Origin: Alcaligenaceae bacterium
Lineage (GTDB): Bacteria > Pseudomonadota > Gammaproteobacteria > Burkholderiales > Burkholderiaceae_B
Direction: 5' to 3'
Assembly (NCBI GenBank): GCA_947380655.1
Contig: CANCRX010000134.1
Span: 1-6,143 of the forward strand
Length of the DNA: 6,143 bases
Made by a program: the position numbers and the translations under genes. Positions 1-6,143 of the stretch are shown piece after piece. The number at the start of each line of letters is the position of its first letter. Position 1 is the first letter of the stretch. Under the pieces are notes generated by a model. It saw only the letters and a program-made list of their open reading frames with translations. It did no database searches and was not told the DNA's origin.

Positions 1-174
1 GCAGGGGTCGGATACCTGATCCTGCAGGCAGAAGGCACCCTGGATGTAAACACTGTGTTTGCAGGTATTTTTGTTCTGACCGCTTGTGCCTTATTTCTGG
101 ATACTCTGGTGGCGATTGTTGAAAAACGATTGATGAAATGGCAGCCTCAGTCAGGCGAAACTGAAAAACTTTAA
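1..174 (+). CDS. ABC transporter permease, C-terminal fragment (SsuC/TauC-like)
   Basis: This is the last 57 codons of a gene that begins before the window; it ends with TAA at 172-174. The fragment opens with 'AGVGYLIL' (residues 1-8). A hydrophobic stretch at about residues 19-40 follows and looks like the last membrane helix. It is followed by a basic tail, 'EKRLMKW' (41-47), expected on the cytoplasmic side. This pattern (GLGYLI, a short polar loop, final helix, then ERRxxxW) is the usual C-terminus of inner-membrane permeases of the sulfonate/taurine/nitrate/thiamine-precursor ABC import class (BPD_transp_1 family). The permease would form the channel and work with an ATPase and a periplasmic binding protein, neither of which is in the window. 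The substrate cannot be inferred. The family call is fairly good, but the subfamily is a guess from a short piece. Confidence 0.72.
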   Translation, partial: AGVGYLILQAEGTLDVNTVFAGIFVLTACALFLDTLVAIVEKRLMKWQPQSGETEKL

Positions 175-181
175 GTTTTTC
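163..181. terminator. A/T-rich palindrome at the convergent gene ends, possible bidirectional terminator
   Basis: Two 9-base arms, 163-171 (GAAAAACTT) and 173-181 (AAGTTTTTC), are perfect inverted repeats around one central base. The palindrome contains both stop codons of the converging genes. Each strand reads A-run, short stem, T-run, as in a bidirectional terminator. The stem is nearly all A/T; a real RNA hairpin would have to open the centre, leaving about 7 pairs with two G-C pairs. It would therefore be weak, and termination is an inference. Confidence 0.35.
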
Positions 182-1124
182 CCGCCAGCAACTGATCGAG
201 TTTGCGAGCGTCGGCCACAAAAGCGCGAATCCCTTCAGAGAGCTTTTCAGTCGCCATCGCGTCTTCATTGAGCAGCGATCTGAAGCTTATTTCGTCCGCC
301 ACCAGGCGTGTTGCAGGTTGAGCTTTGGCAGAATCGATGGTCAGGCTAGGCTTGAGTGCTGACTCTGATGACGCAAGTTTTGCAAGTAGATCCGGACTGA
401 TGGTGAGCAAATCACATCCCGCAAGCGCCAGAATCTGCCCCGTATTTCTGAAACTCGCACCCATGATTTCCGTGGGGATGCCGAAGGTTTTGTAATAACG
501 ATAAATCCCTGAAACTGAAATCACCCCCGGGTCATTCGCGCCACTTGAGGCCGTCTCGTCCCAGTTCGCACCTTGTTGTTTTTTATGCCAGTCATAGATA
601 CGACCAACAAATGGGGAGATCAGTTGTACTTTTGCCTCTGCACAGGCGACAGCCTGAACCAGTGAAAATAAAAGGGTCAGGTTGCAGCGGATACCTTCTG
701 ATTCCAGCACGCGGGCTGCCTGAATCCCTTCCCAGGTTGAGGCGATTTTGATCAGGATACGATCCCGTCCAAATCCCGCTGCCTCATAGAGCGCCATGAT
801 GCGTCGGGCGCGATCTACCGTGGCGCGGGTGTCAAAGGAAAGCCGGGCATCGACTTCGGTGGATACTCTGCCAGGTACGATACTCAATATTTCCCTGCCA
901 AATGCCACCAGAAGGCGATCCACCAGCTCGGCGGGCCCTGCATGCGGGTAGTCTTTTACGCAGCGCTCCATCAGAGGGCGATAGGCGTCTTGCTGGACCG
1001 CTTTCAGGATCAGGGAAGGATTTGTGGTCGCATCCGTTGGCTGATAGCTGCGCATGCTTTCAAAGTCGCCGGTATCGGCGACTACAACGGTGTGGGTACG
1101 TAAGGATTCGAGAAGGCTGGCCAT
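171..1124 (-). CDS. tal: Transaldolase (class I, TalB type)
   Basis: This cytoplasmic enzyme of the non-oxidative pentose phosphate pathway moves a dihydroxyacetone unit from sedoheptulose 7-phosphate to glyceraldehyde 3-phosphate, giving erythrose 4-phosphate and fructose 6-phosphate. The protein has 317 residues, the same length as E. coli TalB, and can be aligned from end to end. The N-terminal signature 'DATTNPSLI' is at 31-39. The Schiff-base lysine is K126 in 'RILIKIASTW', corresponding to TalB K132. The proton-transfer residues are D17 in 'VVADTGD' and E90 in 'STEVDAR'. The phosphate- and substrate-site segments 'NLTLLFS' (148-154), 'LISPFVGR' (168-175) and 'GASFRN' (222-227) are intact. 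The ATG is preceded by a GGAAG ribosome site at 1134-1138, 9 bases away, which supports this start. The gene is convergent with the permease gene (4-base overlap) and divergent from carA. No pgi or other pentose phosphate gene is adjacent in the window. Confidence 0.97.
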   Translation of the reverse strand: MASLLESLRTHTVVVADTGDFESMRSYQPTDATTNPSLILKAVQQDAYRPLMERCVKDYPHAGPAELVDRLLVAFGREILSIVPGRVSTEVDARLSFDTRATVDRARRIMALYEAAGFGRDRILIKIASTWEGIQAARVLESEGIRCNLTLLFSLVQAVACAEAKVQLISPFVGRIYDWHKKQQGANWDETASSGANDPGVISVSGIYRYYKTFGIPTEIMGASFRNTGQILALAGCDLLTISPDLLAKLASSESALKPSLTIDSAKAQPATRLVADEISFRSLLNEDAMATEKLSEGIRAFVADARKLDQLLAGKT

Positions 1125-1129
1125 CGGGT

Positions 1130-1135
1130 TATACT
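1130..1135 (+). promoter_or_regulatory. Possible -10 element for carAB in the tal/carA gap
   Basis: TATACT matches the sigma70 -10 consensus at 5 of 6 bases and lies about 25 bases before the carA ATG. It would start transcription near 1142, giving a leader of about 20-30 bases. No good -35 box is present 16-18 bases upstream: the best position, TTCGAG at 1107-1112 inside the tal coding region, is poor. An activator-dependent or different start site is equally possible. The same bases lie in the tal leader and overlap its ribosome site. I see no clear -10/-35 pair for tal. Confidence 0.25.
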
Positions 1136-1159
1136 TCCAAGGTTTGCTTATTGATACAG

Positions 1160-2323
1160 ATGCCGGGGTTGATTGTGCTGCCGAACATATTTCCAGATAG
1201 TGCCACGAAAACGGCGATTTTAGCCTTGGCGGATGGAACCATCTTTAAGGGCCTCTCAATCGGGGCCGATGGTCATTCTGTTGCTGAAGTGGTTTTTAAC
1301 ACTGCCATGACAGGATATCAAGAAATCCTTACTGATCCAAGTTATAGCGGTCAGATGGTGACACTCACTTATCCTCACATTGGCAATACCGGGATTAATA
1401 CTGAGGACGTCGAGTCTTCAAAAATCCATGCGGCAGGCTTGATTGTGCGTGATTGTCCCGCACTACTCTCTAATTTCCGCTCGACCCAGACGTTACCTGA
1501 CTACCTGAAATCCCAGGGGATCGTGGCAATTTCCGATATTGACACACGTAAGCTGACCCGAATTTTGCGCGAGGGCGGGGCCCAAGGTGGTTGCATCCTC
1601 GTGGGTGATGATGCCGAACGGGCTCTCAAACTCGCCCGTAGCTTTCCCGGAATGTCCGGTTTGGATCTGGCTAAAGTCGTATCGGCTAAGGAGTCATCGA
1701 CTTGGACCGAATCGACCTGGGAACTCGGCAAGGGTTACGGCAAAACTGATAGCAAGACCCCTCACGTTGTCGCCTACGATTTCGGTGTGAAATCTAACAT
1801 CTTGCGACTGCTTGCTGAGCGCGGCTGCCACATCACGGTTGTGCCCGCGCAGACTACCGCTGAGCAAGTCTTGAAACTTAAGCCGGATGGTGTGTTTTTG
1901 TCTAATGGCCCTGGGGACCCAGACCCATGTGACTACGCGATTGCTGCGACCAAGGTTTTTCTTGAGCGTAAATTGCCCGTCTTTGGGATTTGTCTGGGAC
2001 ATCAGATTATGGGTTTGGCACTCGGTGCCAAAACCATCAAGATGAAAACAGGTCATCACGGTTCAAACCACCCTGTGCACGAGCTGGCGACTGGGCGCGT
2101 GTTCATTACTGCACAAAACCATGGCTTCGCAGTCGATGCGACGAGTTTGCCCGCAAACGCGCGCGTCACACACGTCTCGCTGTTCGATGGCACGCTTCAG
2201 GGCTTCGAGCTGACTGATCGTCCTGCGTTCTGTTTTCAGGGGCACCCAGAAGCCAGCCCAGGCCCTCACGACATCGTCGTGTTGTTCGATAAATTCATGA
2301 GCCTGTTGGCCGGTCAAAAATAA
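1160..2323 (+). CDS. carA: Carbamoyl-phosphate synthase, small (glutaminase) subunit
   Basis: CarA hydrolyses glutamine and passes ammonia to CarB for carbamoyl phosphate synthesis in the cytoplasm, feeding pyrimidine and arginine synthesis. From the ATG at 1160 it has 387 residues (E. coli CarA has 382). The N-terminal CPSase small-chain domain covers about 15-150, with 'EVVFNTAMTGYQEILTDPSY' at 43-62 and 'DIDTRKLTRILRE' at 126-138. A class I glutamine amidotransferase domain covers about 202-383. Its nucleophile is C278 in 'GICLGHQ', and H362 and E364 in 'GHPEASPGPH' complete the triad; 'NGPGDP' (249-254) and 'QNHGFAV' (319-325) are also intact. The start is uncertain. The ATG has no nearby ribosome site (AAGG is 17 bases away). 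The in-frame GTG at 1175 has GGGG 6 bases upstream and gives 'MLPN', like the N-terminus I expect in betaproteobacterial CarA, at exactly 382 residues. The open frame back to 902 is antisense to tal and is not part of the gene. Confidence 0.97.
   Translation: MPGLIVLPNIFPDSATKTAILALADGTIFKGLSIGADGHSVAEVVFNTAMTGYQEILTDPSYSGQMVTLTYPHIGNTGINTEDVESSKIHAAGLIVRDCPALLSNFRSTQTLPDYLKSQGIVAISDIDTRKLTRILREGGAQGGCILVGDDAERALKLARSFPGMSGLDLAKVVSAKESSTWTESTWELGKGYGKTDSKTPHVVAYDFGVKSNILRLLAERGCHITVVPAQTTAEQVLKLKPDGVFLSNGPGDPDPCDYAIAATKVFLERKLPVFGICLGHQIMGLALGAKTIKMKTGHHGSNHPVHELATGRVFITAQNHGFAVDATSLPANARVTHVSLFDGTLQGFELTDRPAFCFQGHPEASPGPHDIVVLFDKFMSLLAGQK
1165..1168 (+). promoter_or_regulatory. Candidate ribosome site for an alternative GTG start of carA
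   Basis: GGGG lies 6 bases before the in-frame GTG at 1175 and inside the frame opened by the ATG at 1160. It is an imperfect Shine-Dalgarno match. It matters because it favours GTG 1175 (382 residues) over ATG 1160 (387 residues), which has no ribosome site at a usual distance. Confidence 0.3.
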
Positions 2324-2332
2324 AGAGTCATC

Positions 2333-5300
2333 ATGCCCAAGCGTACAGACCTAAAAAGTATTCTGATTATTGGCGCCGGCCCCATCATCATCGGGCAGGC
2401 TTGCGAATTTGACTATTCAGGCGCACAAGCCTGTAAAGCACTCAAAGCCGAAGGCTATCGCACCATTTTGGTCAACAGTAATCCAGCGACCATCATGACC
2501 GATCCGGAGACCGCTGATGTCACCTACATCGAGCCGATTACCTGGCAAGTTGTTGAAAAGATCATCGAAAAAGAGCGTCCCGATGCAGTGCTGCCCACCA
2601 TGGGTGGTCAGACCGCATTGAATTGTGCGCTCGATCTCGACAAACACGGTGTGCTCGCGAAATACGGCGTTGAGTTGATCGGTGCAAACGCCCATGCGAT
2701 CGATAAAGCCGAAGATCGCCAGAAATTTAAAGTCGCCATGTCTTCGATTGGGCTTGAGTCAGCTAAATCAGGCGTCGCACACACGCTCGAAGAAGCCTGG
2801 ATTGTTCAAAAGCAGATCGCAGCAGAAATTGGCACATCAGGTTTTCCCGCCGTGATTCGTCCCAGCTTCACGCTGGGTGGCAGTGGTGGTGGTATCGCCT
2901 ACAACGCCGAAGAATTCGAAACGATTTGTCGTCGTGGTCTGGAGGCCTCACCGACCAGCGAATTGCTGATCGAAGAATCGCTGTTGGGCTGGAAAGAATT
3001 CGAGATGGAAGTCGTGCGTGACACGGCGGATAACTGCATTATCGTTTGCTCGATCGAAAACCTCGATCCAATGGGTGTGCATACCGGCGACTCGATTACT
3101 GTGGCACCGGCCCAGACGTTGACCGATAAAGAATATCAAATCATGCGTAATGCATCGATCGCCGTATTGCGCGAAATCGGTGTGGATACTGGTGGCTCAA
3201 ACGTTCAGTTCGCGTTAAATCCCCAAAATGGTCGCATGATCGTCATTGAAATGAACCCACGTGTGTCGCGTTCATCAGCGCTGGCTTCCAAAGCAACAGG
3301 TTTTCCGATTGCGAAAGTCGCAGCCCGTCTGGCGGTCGGTTACACGCTTGATGAGCTTAAAAACGAAATCACGGGTGGTGCAACACCTGCGTCGTTTGAG
3401 CCGACAATCGATTACGTTGTCACCAAAGTGCCTCGTTTTGCCTTTGAAAAATTTCCAACCGCCGATGCGCGTCTGACCACGCAGATGAAATCTGTCGGCG
3501 AGGTCATGGCGATTGGCCGCACGTTCCAGGAATCTTTCCAGAAAGCGCTGCGCGGGCTTGAAGTCGGGGTCGATGGTCTGAATCAGAAAACCACTGATCG
3601 TGAAAAAATCCAGATCGAACTCGGTGAGCCAGGACCTGAGCGTATCTGGTACGTGGGTGATGCGTTCGCGCAAGGCTTTACGCTCGAAGAAGTGCATCAG
3701 CTGACCAAGATCGACCCATGGTTCCTGTCGCAGATCAAAGAGATCGTTGATATCGAGCTCGCACTCGAGCAACGCACACTCGGTGATCTGGATGCCAACA
3801 CCATATTGCAATTAAAGCGCCGTGGATTTTCTGATCGTCGACTGGCCTTTTTGCTTGATACGGGCGAGTCAGAGGTTCGTAAACAGCGTCATCAGTTCAA
3901 CGTGCGCCCTGTTTATAAGCGTGTCGATACGTGTGCGGCTGAATTCGCCACCAACACCGCTTACCTCTACTCGACTTACGAGCAGGAATGCGAATCCAAG
4001 CCGACCGATCGTAAGAAGATCATTGTGCTTGGGGGCGGTCCTAACCGTATCGGCCAGGGAATTGAATTTGATTATTGCTGCGTCCACGCAGCGCTCGCGT
4101 TGCGCGAGGATGGTTACGAGACCATCATGATCAATTGCAACCCCGAAACTGTGTCGACCGACTATGACACTTCGGATCGACTGTATTTTGAGCCGTTGAC
4201 CCTTGAGGACGTCCTTGAAATCGTTCATCTGGAAAAACCAGTTGGCATGATCGTGCAGTACGGTGGCCAGACGCCTCTGAAGCTCGCCCGTGCCCTTGAG
4301 GCAAACGGTGTGCCGATCATTGGCACGAGCCCTGAGTCAATCGACGTCGCCGAAGACCGTGAGCGCTTCCAGAAGCTTCTCACCAAGCTCAACTTGCGTC
4401 AGCCGCCTAACCGCACCGCGCGCACAGAAAGTGAAGCGCTGGCTCACGCACAAGATATCGGTTATCCACTGGTTGTTCGCCCAAGCTATGTGCTGGGCGG
4501 TCGTGCGATGGAAATCGTGCACGAACAAACTGATCTCGAGCGCTATATGCGCGAAGCCGTTAAGGTCAGTAATGACTCACCCGTGCTGCTTGATCACTTC
4601 CTGAATAACGCGATCGAGATAGACGTTGATTGTCTGTGTGATGGTGAGGAAGTGTTCATCGGTGGTGTCATGGAGCACATTGAACAAGCTGGCGTGCACT
4701 CCGGTGACTCGGCTTGCAGCTTGCCACCTTACTCTTTGTCGCCAGAGATGACGACAGAGATCAAGCGTCAAACTGCCTTGATGGCACGTGCACTCAATGT
4801 CAAGGGTTTGATGAACGTTCAGTTTGCTGTGCAGGATGGTGATGTGTACGTGCTTGAGGTTAATCCACGTGCTTCGCGAACCGTACCCTTTGTTTCCAAA
4901 GCAACTGGCCTGCAGCTAGCGAAGATCGCTGCGCGTGCGATGGCCGGACAGACCCTCGCATCCCAGGGCATCACAAAAGAAGTCGTGCCACATTATTTCT
5001 CAGTCAAAGAAGCCGTTTTCCCGTTTGTGAAATTCCCTGGCGTCGATACCATCCTCGGCCCAGAGATGAAATCAACCGGTGAAGTGATGGGTGTTGGCGT
5101 GACGTTTGGTGAAGCCTTCGTTAAATCGCAAATGGCAGCCAGCGTGAATCTTCCTGAAAAAGGTACGGCTTTCATTAGCGTGAAAAATCAGGATAAACCC
5201 AAGGCAGTCGAAGTCGCCCGAGGTTTGCATTCGCTTGGTTTCAAAGTCGTTGCAACCCGAGGCACTGCCTCTGCGATTGAACAGGCAGGAATTCCTGTCT

Positions 5301-5572
5301 CGGTCGTGAATAAAGTCGCTGAAGGCCGTCCTCACATTGTGGATATGCTTAAAAACGGTGAGATATCGCTCGTCATTAACACCGTTGAAGAGCGCCGAAA
5401 CGCAATCACCGACTCACGTGCGATTCGTACCCAGGCACTCGCTGCCCGGGTGACGTATTACACGACGATCGCGGGCGCCCGTGCTGCGGTCGAAGGCATG
5501 CAGTATCTGCGCGAAGGCCTGGGCATCAAAGTCTATTCGTTGCAAGATTTGCACACGTCGTTAAAGCACTAA
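2333..5572 (+). CDS. carB: Carbamoyl-phosphate synthase, large (synthetase) subunit
   Basis: CarB turns bicarbonate, CarA-derived ammonia and two ATP into carbamoyl phosphate. It has 1079 residues (E. coli 1073) and is complete. The carboxyphosphate half (about 1-403) carries 'LIIGAGPIIIGQACEFDYSG' (11-30), the ATP-grasp signature 'FPAVIRPSFTLGGSGGG' (171-187) and 'IEMNPRVS' (305-312). An oligomerisation domain (about 404-555) follows. The carbamoyl-phosphate half (about 556-937) repeats the pattern with 'VLGGGPNRIGQGIEFDY' (565-581), 'YPLVVRPSYVLGGRAME' (711-727) and 'LEVNPRAS' (841-848). The C-terminal MGS-like allosteric domain (about 938-1079), which in E. coli CarB senses UMP and IMP, has 'ATRGTA' (974-979) and 'VNKVAEGRPH' (992-1001). 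Residues matching the E. coli ornithine site are kept: E784, H789, D792 and E893. UMP inhibition and ornithine activation are inferred from these. Its ATG is 9 bases after the carA stop. A weak AAAGAG ribosome site overlaps that stop codon, pointing to translational coupling. Start and family are secure. Confidence 0.98.
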   Translation: MPKRTDLKSILIIGAGPIIIGQACEFDYSGAQACKALKAEGYRTILVNSNPATIMTDPETADVTYIEPITWQVVEKIIEKERPDAVLPTMGGQTALNCALDLDKHGVLAKYGVELIGANAHAIDKAEDRQKFKVAMSSIGLESAKSGVAHTLEEAWIVQKQIAAEIGTSGFPAVIRPSFTLGGSGGGIAYNAEEFETICRRGLEASPTSELLIEESLLGWKEFEMEVVRDTADNCIIVCSIENLDPMGVHTGDSITVAPAQTLTDKEYQIMRNASIAVLREIGVDTGGSNVQFALNPQNGRMIVIEMNPRVSRSSALASKATGFPIAKVAARLAVGYTLDELKNEITGGATPASFEPTIDYVVTKVPRFAFEKFPTADARLTTQMKSVGEVMAIGRTFQESFQKALRGLEVGVDGLNQKTTDREKIQIELGEPGPERIWYVGDAFAQGFTLEEVHQLTKIDPWFLSQIKEIVDIELALEQRTLGDLDANTILQLKRRGFSDRRLAFLLDTGESEVRKQRHQFNVRPVYKRVDTCAAEFATNTAYLYSTYEQECESKPTDRKKIIVLGGGPNRIGQGIEFDYCCVHAALALREDGYETIMINCNPETVSTDYDTSDRLYFEPLTLEDVLEIVHLEKPVGMIVQYGGQTPLKLARALEANGVPIIGTSPESIDVAEDRERFQKLLTKLNLRQPPNRTARTESEALAHAQDIGYPLVVRPSYVLGGRAMEIVHEQTDLERYMREAVKVSNDSPVLLDHFLNNAIEIDVDCLCDGEEVFIGGVMEHIEQAGVHSGDSACSLPPYSLSPEMTTEIKRQTALMARALNVKGLMNVQFAVQDGDVYVLEVNPRASRTVPFVSKATGLQLAKIAARAMAGQTLASQGITKEVVPHYFSVKEAVFPFVKFPGVDTILGPEMKSTGEVMGVGVTFGEAFVKSQMAASVNLPEKGTAFISVKNQDKPKAVEVARGLHSLGFKVVATRGTASAIEQAGIPVSVVNKVAEGRPHIVDMLKNGEISLVINTVEERRNAITDSRAIRTQALAARVTYYTTIAGARAAVEGMQYLREGLGIKVYSLQDLHTSLKH

Positions 5573-5584
5573 AAAGTAATCACG

Positions 5585-5626
5585 CTATTGGGATGGTAAA
5601 TGTCTGTGACCTTGCCATCCCGATAG
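5585..5626 (+). terminator. Stem-loop after carB, possible terminator or 3'-end stabiliser
   Basis: Arms 5585-5599 and 5612-5626 pair over 15 positions around a 12-base loop, beginning 12 bases after the carB stop codon. Thirteen pairs are Watson-Crick, including a GGGAUGG/CCAUCCC core. The other two (5589/5622 and 5597/5614) are U-G wobbles on the + transcript but would be A-C mismatches on the - transcript, so the structure suits + strand RNA. No T-run follows the second arm, so it is not a classical intrinsic terminator. It may instead protect the carAB mRNA 3' end or assist Rho-dependent ending. Confidence 0.45.
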
Positions 5627-5640
5627 AATGAAACTAGGAT
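5612..5640 (+). promoter_or_regulatory. Candidate sigma70 promoter for the CoA transferase gene
   Basis: A -35-like TTGCCA at 5612-5617 (5 of 6 to TTGACA) is separated by exactly 17 bases from a -10-like TAGGAT at 5635-5640 (4 of 6 to TATAAT). Transcription would begin near 5647, about 20 bases before the ATG at 5668. The -35 box lies within the second arm of the carB-distal stem-loop. Spacing and position are good, but the -10 is imperfect and no start site is known. Confidence 0.45.
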
Positions 5641-5667
5641 ACGGTGTCCCACGAGAGAGCACACCGC

Positions 5668-6143
5668 ATGTCTACTGAATTTCCACTTCCATACTCAGGT
5701 TTGCGCGTCCTTGATATCAGTCAGGGGATCGCAGGTCCTTATTGCGCACATATTTTGTGGCAGCAGGGCGCAGAGGTCATCAAAGTCGAACCCCCCGCAG
5801 GCGACTGGATTCGTTTTGTCGGTGTCAGGCAAGGCGAACACAGCGCTCTGGCTATTCAATTCAACGCGGGTAAACAAGCCCTCGCCCTGGATGCCCGAAC
5901 TGAAGCAGGTAAAAAGGTATTGCTCGAACTCGCAATGCAGGCGGATGTGATTGTGCAGAATTTTCGACCTGGTGCGGCTGAGCGCATGGGTATTGGCTAC
6001 GCGGACTTGTCGAAATTAAAACCCGAACTTGTGTACGTTTCAATCAGTGGTTATGGTCCCGACGGTCCTTATGCGGATGCGCCGGCCACGGACTCCGTCA
6101 TGCAAGCTGACAGCGGTCTGATGTTTACTAATCAGGATGAGCA
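5668..6143 (+). CDS. CaiB/BaiF family (class III) CoA transferase, N-terminal part
   Basis: This is a 5'-complete, 3'-truncated gene: 158 codons plus two bases lie in the window, where family members usually have about 380-450 residues. Class III CoA transferases move CoA between organic acids in the cytoplasm. Family features in order are 'GLRVLDISQGIAGPYC' (11-26), 'GAEVIKVEPPAGDWIR' (34-49, the usual 'GAeVIKvE.P.GD..R' motif), 'FNAGKQALALD' (65-75), 'ADVIVQNFRPGAAERMGIG' (92-110), 'LVYVSISGYGPDGPYA' (121-136) and 'ATDSVMQADSGLM' (140-152). The catalytic aspartate, near residue 169 in formyl-CoA transferase, falls beyond the window edge and cannot be checked. The ATG has a GAGAGAG ribosome site 8 bases upstream (5653-5659). 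The substrate is unknown; specificity varies widely in this family, and neither carAB nor the hairpin region points to one. It probably has its own promoter. Confidence 0.9.
   Translation, partial: MSTEFPLPYSGLRVLDISQGIAGPYCAHILWQQGAEVIKVEPPAGDWIRFVGVRQGEHSALAIQFNAGKQALALDARTEAGKKVLLELAMQADVIVQNFRPGAAERMGIGYADLSKLKPELVYVSISGYGPDGPYADAPATDSVMQADSGLMFTNQDE

Noticed and set aside
902..1159. In-frame open extension of carA by 86 codons upstream of the ATG.
   Set aside because: It lies antisense to the 5' part of the well-supported transaldolase gene, has no resemblance to CarA N-termini, and would make CarA far longer than the family.
2324..2332. Possible extra gene or regulatory element between carA and carB, since some Burkholderiales carry an intervening gene there.
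   Set aside because: The gap is only 9 bases and holds part of the carB ribosome site and nothing else.
3275..3811. A 178-codon open frame on the - strand inside carB.
   Set aside because: carB is intact and conserved over this whole stretch. The antisense frame has no recognisable domain, and long antisense frames are common opposite strongly biased coding sequence.
3869..4228. A 119-codon - strand open frame inside carB, with others at 1694-2059, 5072-5335 and 5861-6043.
   Set aside because: All lie opposite real genes, lack recognisable domains and show no independent ribosome site that I can support.
2333..5572. Similarity between the two halves of carB, which could look like a recent duplication.
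   Set aside because: It is the ancient internal duplication of all CarB proteins. The halves have diverged strongly, and no DNA-level repeat is visible.
5573..5667. Possible small RNA or short peptide gene between carB and the CoA transferase gene.
   Set aside because: The ATG at 5600 opens only a few codons inside the hairpin loop with no ribosome site, and no separate promoter and terminator pair frames a small RNA.

Overview
The window reads as ordinary chromosome of a betaproteobacterium, most likely of the order Burkholderiales. I base this on protein wording: the transaldolase segments 'GANDPGV' and 'MGASFRNTGQI', and the CarA segments 'KMKTGHHG' and 'FELTDRPAFCFQGHPEASP', resemble that group as I remember it. 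No search was run, and the genus cannot be named. By eye the base composition is roughly half G+C and even throughout. I see no mobile element, tRNA, rRNA or CRISPR.

Layout: (1) Bases 1-174 hold the C-terminal end of an ABC transporter permease on the + strand. (2) Bases 171-1124 hold a complete class I transaldolase on the - strand. It meets the permease gene tail to tail, with the two stop codons overlapping inside an A/T-rich palindrome. (3) After a very short divergent gap of about 35 bases come carA (about 1160-2323) and carB (2333-5572) on the + strand, 9 bases apart. These are the small and large subunits of glutamine-dependent carbamoyl-phosphate synthetase and are clearly one operon. 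(4) Bases 5573-5667 form a short intergenic region with a strong 15-bp stem-loop and a plausible sigma70-type promoter. (5) From 5668 the N-terminal part of a class III (CaiB/BaiF-type) CoA transferase runs off the right edge.

CarA releases ammonia from glutamine. CarB uses it with bicarbonate and two ATP to make carbamoyl phosphate for pyrimidine and arginine synthesis. Transaldolase belongs to the non-oxidative pentose phosphate pathway, and its divergent position next to carAB may be coincidental. The permease and CoA transferase fragments belong to neighbouring transcription units whose substrates cannot be told from here.

I looked for an undescribed system and did not find one. The points worth a second look are small and regulatory: the overlapping convergent gene ends, the carB-distal hairpin that shares bases with a downstream promoter, the compressed tal/carA divergent region, and the uncertain carA start.
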